This document shows positions 1 through 7,186 of a stretch of 58,993 nucleotides of DNA, piece by piece. Below the pieces are notes generated by a model, which did not search any database, was not told the origin of the DNA, and saw nothing but the letters and a program-made list of their open reading frames with translations. Source of the stretch: DASUZB01 sp036377075 (GTDB lineage Bacteria > Actinomycetota > CALGFH01); contig DASUZB010000323.1 of the NCBI GenBank assembly GCA_036377075.1, forward strand, positions 1 to 58,993. The letters run 5' to 3'. Within the stretch, counting starts at the first letter, position 1, and each line of letters starts with the position of its first letter. Made by a program: the position numbers and the translations under genes.

Positions 1-1279
1 TGGCGGTGCGCCCGGCCGCCTCGGCGGCGACCCGTACGTAGCCGTCGCCGGGCAGCGCCTCGGTGGGGAGGTCGACGCAGAACGCCACCGCCGCGGTGGC
101 GGGGTCGGCCGCGAGGGCGTCGAGGCATTCGGCCATGACCCGCTCGGCGTCGTGGCCGGTCCCCCAGGCGTCGACCGGGTTGACCGGGTCGAGCCCCGGG
201 TCGAGCACCGCCGCCAGGCGGCGCTCGGTGGCCGGCGTGACCTGGGCCAGCTCGACGCCCGCCTCCTCCGCCAGGTCGACCAGGTGGGCCCGCTCGCCGC
301 CGGAGTCGAGCACGGCGGCGAGCCCGCCGGGGGCGGCGCGCCGGCCGGCGAGCAGCAGCTCGCAGGTGTCGGCCAGCTCGTCCATGGTGCGCACCCGCAG
401 CACCCCGTAGGCGTCGAACAGCGCCTGCCAGGCGCCGTCCTCACCGGCCAGGGCGCCGGAGTGGGCGGCGACCATCGCCCCCGCCCGGCGGCCACGCCCG
501 ACCTTGAGGGCGACCACCGGCAGGTCGCGGGCCGCCGCCCTGGCCAGCGCGGCCCGCAGGGCCGCCGGGTCGCGGGCGGTCTCGACGAACAGCGCCACCA
601 CCCTGGTGGAGGCGAGGTCGACGGCGTAGTCGAGGTAGGCGGCCATGCCGGTGGTCAGCTCGAGGCCGCTGGACACGGCCAGGTTGCAGGCGAGGCCTCG
701 GTCGTTGTGGAGCACCGCGGAGAAGGCCGAGCCGGAGTGGGTGAGGAAGGTGAGCCCGCCGGCGGCGAGGTCGAGCGGCTGGGAGAAGCCGCAGGCGCGC
801 AGGCGCCGCTCCAGGTTGACGAAGCCCATGCCGTTGCCGCCGCACAGCGCCATGCCGGCGTCGACGGCGGTGCGCCGCAGCCGCTCGGCCAGCGGCGCGA
901 CGCCGGGACGGGCCGGCTCGTGGCAGCTGGCGAAGATCACCGCGCTGCGCGCCCCGGCGGCGGCGGCCGCCGCGAGCTGCGCCTCCAGCCGCTCGTTGGC
1001 GACGCCGAGGATCGCCAGGTCGACCGGTTCGGGCAGGTCCCCGATGCTCGGGTGGCAGGGGAAGCCGAGCACCGCGGCCAGGCGCGGGTTGACCGGGTGG
1101 ACCGCGCCGCCGAAGCCGCCGCGCACCAGCTGCAGCATCAGCTGCTCGCCGAACGAGCCGGGCCGGTCGCTCGCCCCCACCACCGCCACCGAGCGCGCCT
1201 CGAGCATGGCCTGGAGGGCGCCCGTGCCGGGCTGGCGCGCGGCGGCCGGCCGCGGCGGCGCCGGCCGGGCCGTGCTCAC
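1..1279 (-). CDS. Acyl-CoA synthetase (ADP/NDP-forming), CoA-binding alpha part, cut by window edge
   Basis: About 426 residues are visible; the gene runs off the left edge. The N-terminus is a CoA-binding Rossmann domain (VAVVGASDRPGSFGEQL near residue 30, then HPVNPRL). A succinyl-CoA-ligase-like domain follows, with GNGMGF near 145, LTHSGSAF near 175 and AHSGALAGED near 270; the last matches the block around the phosphorylated His of ADP-forming acyl-CoA synthetases. The family makes or breaks an acyl-CoA with ATP or ADP in the cytoplasm. The start is a GTG at 1279 whose GTGA overlaps the stop of the upstream FAD oxidoreductase, so the two are translationally coupled. The acyl substrate cannot be told. 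A C-terminal ATP-grasp beta part may lie outside the window. Confidence 0.85.
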   Translation of the reverse strand, partial: MSTARPAPPRPAAARQPGTGALQAMLEARSVAVVGASDRPGSFGEQLMLQLVRGGFGGAVHPVNPRLAAVLGFPCHPSIGDLPEPVDLAILGVANERLEAQLAAAAAAGARSAVIFASCHEPARPGVAPLAERLRRTAVDAGMALCGGNGMGFVNLERRLRACGFSQPLDLAAGGLTFLTHSGSAFSAVLHNDRGLACNLAVSSGLELTTGMAAYLDYAVDLASTRVVALFVETARDPAALRAALARAAARDLPVVALKVGRGRRAGAMVAAHSGALAGEDGAWQALFDAYGVLRVRTMDELADTCELLLAGRRAAPGGLAAVLDSGGERAHLVDLAEEAGVELAQVTPATERRLAAVLDPGLDPVNPVDAWGTGHDAERVMAECLDALAADPATAAVAFCVDLPTEALPGDGYVRVAAEAAGRTA

Positions 1280-2907
1280 CGGCGACGGCGCCCGCGCCCG
1301 CGGCGGCGGTCGGCGATCACCGCCCGCGCGGCGTGGTGGCCGGGGATGCCGCACACCCCGCCGCCGCCGTGGGTGGCGGAGCTGGCCTGGTACAGCCCGC
1401 GGACGGGGCTGCGGTAGTCGGCGTAGCCGGGGGCGGGCCGCTGGTGGAAGAGCTGCTCGAGGGAGAGCTCGCCGTGGAAGATGTTGCCGCCGACCAGGCC
1501 GTACTCCTGCTCCATCTGCCAGGGACCGATGACCTCGCGGTGCAGGATGGCGCCGGGGAGGTTGGGGGCCAGCTCGGCGTAGCCGGCGACCACCCGGTCG
1601 GCGAAGGCCTCCAGCTCCTCGTGGTGGGGTGCCTCGGACCACTCGTGCGGGCACCACTGCGCGAACAGCGACATCACGTGGACGCCGTCGGGGCACAGGG
1701 TGGGGTCGAGCACGCTGGGGATGCAGCCGTCCACGAAGGGCCGCTCGGCGCCGCGGCCGGCCTTGGCATCCTGGAACGCCTGCTCCACGTAGGCGGGCGA
1801 GAGGGCCAGCTCGATCGCGCCGCTGTGGTGCTCCTGCGGCTGGCTGCCCGGGTCGGCGCTGAAGTCGGGCAGCTCCGCCAGGGCGAGGTTGACCTTGACC
1901 ACGCCGCTGCGCGAGCGCCAGCGCTCCACGTCGGCGACGAACTCGGCCGGCAGCTCCGCCCGGTCGACCTGCTCGAGGAAGGTGCGCCGCGGGTGCACCG
2001 CGCTGACCACCACCGGCGCGCGGACCTCCTCGCCGCCGGCCAGGACCACGCCGCGGGCCTGGCCGCCCTCGACGATGACGTGCTCGACCGGCGCGCCGGT
2101 GCGGACGGTGGCACCGGCGGCCTCGGCCGCGGCGCGGATCGCGTCGGCCACCGCGCCCATGCCGCCCTCGGGGAAACCCCAGCTGCCCATGTGGCCGTCG
2201 CCGACGTCGCCGATGGAGTGGTGCGCCATCACGTAGGCGGTGCCCGGCTCGTCCGGCCCGGCCCAGGTGCCGATCACCCCGTTGATCGCCAGGGACGCCT
2301 TGACCTGCTCGGACTCGAACCAGTCGTCGAGCAGGTCGGTGATGCTCATGGTCAGCAGCCGGGTGACGTCGGCCACCGTGCGCACGCCGAGCCCGCGGTA
2401 GCGCCAGGCGAGCCGCAGCGTGTCGCGCAGGTCGGGCCAGCTGGTCGAGCCGAGCCGCGGCGGTGGCTGCATCAGCAACGGCGCCAGCACGTCGGCGATC
2501 CCGCCGAGCCAGGCGTCCCAGCGCGGCATGGCGTCGGCGTCGCGCTTGGAGAAGCGGGCGATCTCGTCGTGGTTGCGGGCGGCGTCGTCGGCGTGGATCT
2601 TCAGCGAGCGCCCGTCCGGCCAGGCCTGGTAGTAGGGGCCCATCGGGTGGACCTTGTAGCCGTGGCGCACCAGGTCGAGGTCGCGGATGATGCTCGGCGG
2701 CATCAGGCTCATCACGTAGGAGAGCCGGGTGACCCGGATCTCGGGGGCGTCCGGCCAGGGCGCGTCGGTGGTCGCCGCCCCGCCGGTCTTGTGGCGCGCC
2801 TCGCAGACCAGCGTCCGCGCGCCGGCGCGGGCCAGGTAGGCGGCGGCGACCAGGCCGTTGTGGCCGCCGCCGACGACGACGGCGTCCCAGGGGTCGGCGT
2901 TCGGCAT
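1276..2907 (-). CDS. FAD-dependent oxidoreductase, PYROXD2 / phytoene-desaturase-like family
   Basis: A 543-residue flavoprotein. The dinucleotide-binding motif VVVGGGHNGLVAAAYLARAG lies at about 10-30, followed by the second-strand acid (CEAR) and the GG loop of the phytoene desaturase/amine-oxidase superfamily. The C-terminal block GLYQASSATHGGGGVCGIPG resembles the FAD-binding end of PYROXD2-type proteins. These are soluble oxidoreductases whose bacterial substrates are mostly unknown; carotenoid desaturation is not implied because no carotenoid genes are near. The gene heads an operon with the acyl-CoA synthetase and is divergent from the TetR gene across a perfect palindromic operator. 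A paralogue lies at 28605-30191. Confidence 0.85.
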   Translation of the reverse strand: MPNADPWDAVVVGGGHNGLVAAAYLARAGARTLVCEARHKTGGAATTDAPWPDAPEIRVTRLSYVMSLMPPSIIRDLDLVRHGYKVHPMGPYYQAWPDGRSLKIHADDAARNHDEIARFSKRDADAMPRWDAWLGGIADVLAPLLMQPPPRLGSTSWPDLRDTLRLAWRYRGLGVRTVADVTRLLTMSITDLLDDWFESEQVKASLAINGVIGTWAGPDEPGTAYVMAHHSIGDVGDGHMGSWGFPEGGMGAVADAIRAAAEAAGATVRTGAPVEHVIVEGGQARGVVLAGGEEVRAPVVVSAVHPRRTFLEQVDRAELPAEFVADVERWRSRSGVVKVNLALAELPDFSADPGSQPQEHHSGAIELALSPAYVEQAFQDAKAGRGAERPFVDGCIPSVLDPTLCPDGVHVMSLFAQWCPHEWSEAPHHEELEAFADRVVAGYAELAPNLPGAILHREVIGPWQMEQEYGLVGGNIFHGELSLEQLFHQRPAPGYADYRSPVRGLYQASSATHGGGGVCGIPGHHAARAVIADRRRGRGRRRR

Positions 2908-2930
2908 GGCGCCCCCGCTCTACTGGTGTT

Positions 2931-2946
2931 GACTGAACGTTCAGTC
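2931..2946. promoter_or_regulatory. TetR operator in divergent promoter (perfect palindrome)
   Basis: GACTGAACGTTCAGTC is a perfect 16-bp palindrome between the divergent FAD oxidoreductase and TetR genes, followed by an AT-rich TCTAAAAT. A near-identical site lies at 12703-12716. Position and symmetry suit a TetR-dimer operator controlling both directions; binding by the adjacent TetR protein is inferred. Confidence 0.8.
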
Positions 2947-3015
2947 TAAAATGGCGACGGCGGGCCAGGCAAGCCCAGGCAGGCAGGTCCACGAGCCCCG
3001 GACGACGGAAGGCCC

Positions 3016-3672
3016 ATGAGCCCACGACGACAGCTCTCGGCGGAACGCCGGCGGCAGATCCTCGAGGCGGCGGCCTCGGTGGTGCCCGAGCGCGGCCTCT
3101 GCGACACCCGCATCGCCGACGTGGCCGAGCGCGCCGGCACCAGCCCGGCGCTGGTCATCTACTACTTCGGCACCCGCGACCGGCTGCTCGCGGAGGCGCT
3201 CGCCTTCTCCGAGCAGCGGTTCTACGCCGAGGTCGCGCGCGAGCTCGCCACCATCGGCAGCGCCCGCGACCAGCTCGCCCACCTGCTGCGCCAGAGCTGC
3301 GCGACGGGCACCTACGGCCCGCGCGAGTGGCGCGACGGCTGGCTGCTCTGGCTCGACCTGTGGGCGCGGGCGCCGCGCGACCCGCACGTGGCGCGCGACC
3401 GCCAGCAGCTGGACCGCCGCTGGCGCCAGACGATCGCCGAGGTCGTCCGCCACGGCCAGCAGCGCGGCGAGTTCGGCCCGGTCGATCCCGACGACTTCTC
3501 CCTGCGCCTCGCCGCCCTGATCGACGGGCTCGCCATCCAGGTGGTGCTCGACGACCCGGACGTGCCCGCCGAGCGGATGTTCGGCCTGTGCATGGCCAGC
3601 GCCGCCCGCGAGCTGGGCTTCGACTGGACCGACGGGGAGCGGGCGCCCACCTCGGCGGCGACCTTGGGATGA
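3016..3672 (+). CDS. TetR/AcrR family transcriptional regulator (BetI-like C-terminal part)
   Basis: 218 residues. The helix-turn-helix spans about residues 10-60 (RRRQILEAAASVVPERG, then TRIADVAERAGTSPALVIYYFGTRD), the standard TetR N-terminus. The C-terminal ligand domain (LWLDLWARAPRDP, then a DGL block) resembles the TetR_C_6/BetI group, whose members often sense choline, amines or acyl-CoA intermediates. Its stop overlaps the start of the Rieske gene by ATGA, so the two are coupled. It probably represses its own operon and the divergent flavoprotein operon through the 2931-2946 palindrome, and the transporter/dehydrogenase promoter 9.8 kb away through the matching site. The ligand is unknown. 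Confidence 0.88.
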   Translation: MSPRRQLSAERRRQILEAAASVVPERGLCDTRIADVAERAGTSPALVIYYFGTRDRLLAEALAFSEQRFYAEVARELATIGSARDQLAHLLRQSCATGTYGPREWRDGWLLWLDLWARAPRDPHVARDRQQLDRRWRQTIAEVVRHGQQRGEFGPVDPDDFSLRLAALIDGLAIQVVLDDPDVPAERMFGLCMASAARELGFDWTDGERAPTSAATLG

Positions 3673-4838
3673 CCGACCGCGCCGCCGCCGCGCCGATCGA
3701 CCCGAGGCTGCTCGAGCCGGTGCTGGCGCCGCTCGGCCGCAGCCGCACCCTCCCGGCCGCCGCCTACACCTCCGCGGAGGTGCTCGCCTTCGAGCTGCGG
3801 CGGCTGTGGCAGCGCTCCTGGGTCTGCGCCGGCCACGCCGGCGCCTGGCCGCTGCCCGGCCACCAGGCCGCCGTCAGCGTCGGCGGCCAGGGCGTGCTGC
3901 TGGTGCGCGACCAGGGCGGGACCCTGCGGGGCTTCTTCAACGTCTGCCGGCACCGCGGCCACGAGCTGCTGGAGTGCGGCACGGCGGCGGTCGGGCGGAC
4001 GGTCAAGTGCCCCTACCACGCCTGGGTCTACCGCCTCGACGGCCGCCTGCGCACCGCGCCCCGCTTCGGCGAGCTCGACCCCGACGACCCGGTGCGCGAG
4101 GGCCTGGTCCCCGCGCGCGTCGCCGAGTGGCACGGCTGGGTGTTCGTGGACGTCACCGGCGAGGCCCCCGAGCTGGCCGAGCACCTCGGCAACCTGGGAG
4201 CGCTGCTGGCGCCGTACCGGCCGGAGGCGCTGCTGCCGGTGGCCAGCCGCCGCTACGTCGTGCGGGCCAACTGGAAGCTGCTGGTCGAGAACTACCACGA
4301 GTGCTACCACTGCCCCAGCATCCACCCCGAGCTGTGCCGGGTGACCCCACCGGACAGCGGCGAGGACTTCGAGCCCGGCGGCATGTGGGCCGGCGGGTCG
4401 ATGGACCTGCGCGCCCACGCCGAGACGATGTCGCTGGACGGCCGCGGCGGCGACCCCCTGCCCTGGCTCCCCGAGGCCGCCCGCCGCCAGGTCCTCTACC
4501 TCGGCCTCTTCCCCAACCTGCTGGTCAGCGCGCACCCCGACTACGTGCTCACCCACCGCCTCGAGCCGCTCGCCCCCGACCAGACCCAGGTCGAGTGCGC
4601 GTGGCTGTTCCCCCCCGAGGCGGCCGCCGCCGACGGCTTCGACCCCGCCTACGCGGTCGAGTTCTGGGACGTCACCAACCGCCAGGACTTCGCCGCCTGC
4701 GAGTCGGTCCAGCGCGGCACCGCCTCCCACGGCTACCGCCAGGGCCCCCTCGCCCCCCAGGAGGGCTCCGCCCGCCACTTCCTCACCATGGTCGCCGCCG
4801 GCTACCTGGACGGCACCCCCACCCCACCGCTGCCCTGA
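3669..4838 (+). CDS. Rieske non-heme iron oxygenase, alpha subunit
   Basis: 389 residues. The [2Fe-2S] Rieske motif is Cys93-x-His95 and Cys114-x2-His117 (CRHRGHE and CPYHAW). The catalytic iron site is visible as NYHECYHCPSIH with His214 and His219, and Asp340 in NRQDF as the likely third ligand. The compact layout resembles choline/glycine-betaine/carnitine monooxygenase-type alpha subunits more than aromatic dioxygenases, which need a beta subunit absent here. It needs an external reductase, and none is adjacent. The ATG is fixed by an ATGA overlap with the TetR stop. Context suggests an oxidative step on the compound imported by the PotABCD-like transporter; this is inference. Confidence 0.87.
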   Translation: MTDRAAAAPIDPRLLEPVLAPLGRSRTLPAAAYTSAEVLAFELRRLWQRSWVCAGHAGAWPLPGHQAAVSVGGQGVLLVRDQGGTLRGFFNVCRHRGHELLECGTAAVGRTVKCPYHAWVYRLDGRLRTAPRFGELDPDDPVREGLVPARVAEWHGWVFVDVTGEAPELAEHLGNLGALLAPYRPEALLPVASRRYVVRANWKLLVENYHECYHCPSIHPELCRVTPPDSGEDFEPGGMWAGGSMDLRAHAETMSLDGRGGDPLPWLPEAARRQVLYLGLFPNLLVSAHPDYVLTHRLEPLAPDQTQVECAWLFPPEAAAADGFDPAYAVEFWDVTNRQDFAACESVQRGTASHGYRQGPLAPQEGSARHFLTMVAAGYLDGTPTPPLP

Positions 4839-4974
4839 GCAGCGACCCGCGTACCCGCAGGCGACAGTCTGCGAATGAGCTTTCCACAAGCTCGCCGACC
4901 TCCGTTGACCGGAGCGCTGCCTGTCGTGAGGCTCAGCCCGGCCCCCAGACGCCCACCCCGCCGAACGGAGGAGC

Positions 4975-5382
4975 ATGGGCGCGAACCGAGGGGCGGGCCG
5001 CCAACCCGAGCCTGCGGGCTCGCTGCCTCCCGCCCGACGAACCTGGATCTGGTTCCGCAACGACGTATACGGACGACCGAAGGCGCGCGAGGAGTTCGAC
5101 GCCCTCCCGCCCGTGCCGCGGGCGGGACTGGCGAAACGGATCGATCGTTACCTCGGTGGAGAGTCCCGATTCAAGGACGTCGACTCGCTTGGTGACGGGA
5201 TCCTGGAGCTGCGCCACAGGCACCTGAACAGCCACTACCGGGTGCTGTTCATGCTCTGGGGCCCGCACTGCGTAGCGCTGACCGCCTTCCACAAGAAGCA
5301 ACGTGCGACGCCCAGTGGCGAGCTGGATCGTGCGAGGATCCGTGCACGACGCTGGAAGGAAGTATTCGGCGAGAAGCCATGA
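4975..5382 (+). CDS. Type II toxin, RelE/HigB (Gp49-like) superfamily
   Basis: 135 residues, with GGAGGAG just before the ATG. The core resembles HigB/Gp49-like mRNA interferases: FDALPPVPRAGLAKRIDRYL, LGDGILELRHRHLNSHYRVLF, then CVALTAFHKK and a basic C-terminal helix (RARRWKEVFG). An N-terminal extension of about 25 residues is unusual. The antitoxin-like XRE gene follows after 102 bases, so the order is toxin first, as in higBA. The family cleaves ribosome-bound mRNA. The surrounding DNA is somewhat less GC-rich, hinting at acquisition. Confidence 0.82.
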   Translation: MGANRGAGRQPEPAGSLPPARRTWIWFRNDVYGRPKAREEFDALPPVPRAGLAKRIDRYLGGESRFKDVDSLGDGILELRHRHLNSHYRVLFMLWGPHCVALTAFHKKQRATPSGELDRARIRARRWKEVFGEKP

Positions 5383-5430
5383 TCCCCAGGCGCGTGCGCG
5401 TGCGCGTGCATTGCAGGCCGCCGCCAGGCG

Positions 5431-5456
5431 GGTATAGGTTACAACCGATATACACG
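5431..5456. promoter_or_regulatory. Possible antitoxin promoter/operator in toxin-antitoxin gap
   Basis: A short AT-richer stretch with dyad symmetry (TATAGGTT, 2-base spacer, AACCGATATA) lies between the toxin and antitoxin genes, just after a CGCGTG tandem repeat (about 5391-5408). HigA-type antitoxins often have their own autoregulated promoter here. No experiment supports this; it is a pattern only. Confidence 0.35.
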
Positions 5457-5484
5457 AGAGCCACGACACCGCCTGGGGCCGACG

Positions 5485-5808
5485 ATGAGCGCGAATCCGA
5501 AGCATCGCGAGAACCGCATCCCTGACCAGTTCGAGGACGAGTTCGGGCCCTACGTCGAAGGCGCCAAGCGCGACCCCGCATTCCGGGCGGCGTTCGAGGA
5601 TGCCGAGGACCTGCACCGCACCCTGGACAGTCTGGTCGCCCTTAGGAAGGCGCTCGGGTTGTCGCAGAAGGCCGTCGCCGAGCGCATGGGCGTCCGCCAG
5701 CCGACCGTCTCGGGCTTCGAAACGGAGGGCAGCGACCCTCGCGTGTCCACGCTCCAGCGCTACGCCAGGGCCGTGGATGCCCGCCTGCGCCTGATCGTTG
5801 TCGAGTGA
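5485..5808 (+). CDS. XRE-family antitoxin (HigA-like)
   Basis: 107 residues. A Cro/CI-type HTH spans about 50-95 (LRKALGLSQKAVAERMGVRQ, then PTVSGFETEG and the closing STLQRYARAVDARL), typical of HigA/XRE antitoxins that bind DNA and neutralise a HigB-like partner. The N-terminal 45 residues (FEDEFGPYVEGAKRDPAF) form a polar region that could contact the toxin. It lies downstream of the toxin gene on the same strand. Confidence 0.82.
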   Translation: MSANPKHRENRIPDQFEDEFGPYVEGAKRDPAFRAAFEDAEDLHRTLDSLVALRKALGLSQKAVAERMGVRQPTVSGFETEGSDPRVSTLQRYARAVDARLRLIVVE

Positions 5809-5875
5809 GGTCAGTTGGCGCGACCCCTGGTTCCGGCGTGGCGCGTTCTGCCGGCTCGTCACGTACACTCCGGGC

Positions 5876-6292
5876 ATGAGCCGGGACGACGAGGCGCACG
5901 CCCACCTGAAGGCCGTGGAGGCGGCGCAGCGCCAGCCGCGGGTGGACGAGCGGGAGGCCGCGGCGCTGGGCGAGGCCATGTGGCGCGGCAGGTGGGCGAG
6001 CGACCTGGTGGCCAACGGGGCGGCCGCTGACGACGGCCCGGCGCACGCGGTGGCGGAGCGCGGCGAGGCGGCGCGCCAGCGGCTGATCGAGGGCAACCGG
6101 CGGCTGGTGGTGTCCGTCGCCGATGACTACCGCGACCGCGGCGTGCCGTTCGAGGAGATCGTCGCGGCGGGCAACGCCGGGTTGGAGCTGGCGGTGGAGG
6201 AGTTCGACTGGCGCCGCGCCCCCGAGTTCCCCGTCTACGCCGCCGCCCACATCCGCGAGGCGATCGCCAAGGCCTTCGCCGGCAGCGACTAG
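5876..6292 (+). CDS. Stand-alone sigma-70 region 2-like protein
   Basis: 138 residues from ATG 5876. The middle and end align by eye with sigma-70 regions 1.2-2: RLIEGNRRLVVSVADDYRDR, GVPFEEIVAAGNAGLELAVE, then EFDWRRAPEFPVYAAAHIREAI. The -10-melting aromatics normally seen as YATWWIRQAI in region 2.3 are replaced by YAAAHIREAI, and regions 3 and 4, needed for -35 contact, are absent because the protein stops just after region 2. It could be a degenerate sigma factor, a core-RNAP-binding modulator or a remnant. It is not obviously part of an operon. Confidence 0.65.
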   Translation: MSRDDEAHAHLKAVEAAQRQPRVDEREAAALGEAMWRGRWASDLVANGAAADDGPAHAVAERGEAARQRLIEGNRRLVVSVADDYRDRGVPFEEIVAAGNAGLELAVEEFDWRRAPEFPVYAAAHIREAIAKAFAGSD

Positions 6293-6477
6293 CGAGGCCG
6301 GCGGCCCGCGACGGTCCGGCGCGGGGAGCCGGACCACGAAACCCTCGAAGATGTCAATACGCGCAAATGCTTGCGTCGCTCGAGGACTCCAGGGAAGCTT
6401 CGCGCCGCCGCCTGGCACAGGCGGCCTTCGTCCACGGCCCGGGTGACCGGTGCCGTGTCTTCATCAGGGGGGATCGA

Positions 6478-7062
6478 TTGCTGCGTCGCACGCTGCTCGT
6501 GGCGGCGGGGTTGCTCGCCACGCTCATCCCGGTGAGTCCCGCCGCCGCCATGACGCCCGAACGGGGACCGCAGGCGACCGCCTCACCGGCGGTCTGTGAC
6601 GCGTTCCGGGCCAAGAACCCGTACCGCGAGGTGACCGTCCGCAACTACTCGGGGCCTCGCACCTACACCAACAGCGCCTCCTGGGCGACGGCGTCGTGCG
6701 GCACCTCGTCGTTCACGGTGCCGTTCGGCCGGCGCGCCTACGCGGTCGTCCGCGTCGGCGCCGAGACCGACTGCTACGGCAGCAGCCCCGCGAACCAGTG
6801 GTGCCAGGCGCGGGTCCTGGTGAACAACGTCGAGGCGAACCCGGTCGGCTCCGAGCCGGACTCGTTCGCGTTCGATTCCAACAACGGCGGCCAGTTCAAC
6901 TGGCAGGCGCACTCGTTCGCCCGCGCCCGACCGGTCTTCTTCGGCTGCGGCGTCCGCGCCGGCTGCACCTACCACGTCGTGCTGCAGTACAAGAACCACG
7001 CGTCGGGGCTCAGCCTGTGGATCGACGAGCAGACGCTCGAGGTGGACGTCACCTACGTCTGA
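6478..7062 (+). CDS. Secreted Cys-rich protein of unknown function
   Basis: 194 residues from a TTG at 6478 preceded by AGGGGGGAT. This start gives a clean Sec signal peptide (LRRTLLVAAGLLATLIPVSP ending AAA); an upstream ATG at 6367 would add 37 unlikely residues. The mature part has about six cysteines (VCDAF, ASCGTS, TDCYG, QWCQA, FFGCG, AGCTY), suggesting three disulfides, plus beta-rich text such as FTVPFGRRAYAVVRV. I do not recognise the family. It lies 124 bases before the efflux-pump gene. Confidence 0.68.
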   Translation: MLRRTLLVAAGLLATLIPVSPAAAMTPERGPQATASPAVCDAFRAKNPYREVTVRNYSGPRTYTNSASWATASCGTSSFTVPFGRRAYAVVRVGAETDCYGSSPANQWCQARVLVNNVEANPVGSEPDSFAFDSNNGGQFNWQAHSFARARPVFFGCGVRAGCTYHVVLQYKNHASGLSLWIDEQTLEVDVTYV

Positions 7063-7186
7063 CGCCTGAGCGCAGCGCCCAGGTCTTCGGCTCCGTTCCC
7101 TCGGGTCAGGAAAAGAACGGGCAACCCAAGCGGGTGGCGGCGGCGCCGGCGAGTCCCTACCCTCGGACACCGATGGAGACGCGCCC

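Noticed and set aside
1276..2907. Carotenoid (phytoene) desaturase
   Set aside because: The fold is shared, but no other carotenoid gene is near and the C-terminus is of PYROXD2 type.
2929..2952. TTGACT plus TAAAAT as a sigma-70 promoter overlapping the TetR operator
   Set aside because: The spacing is only 12 bases, so the TTGACT is better explained as part of the operator.
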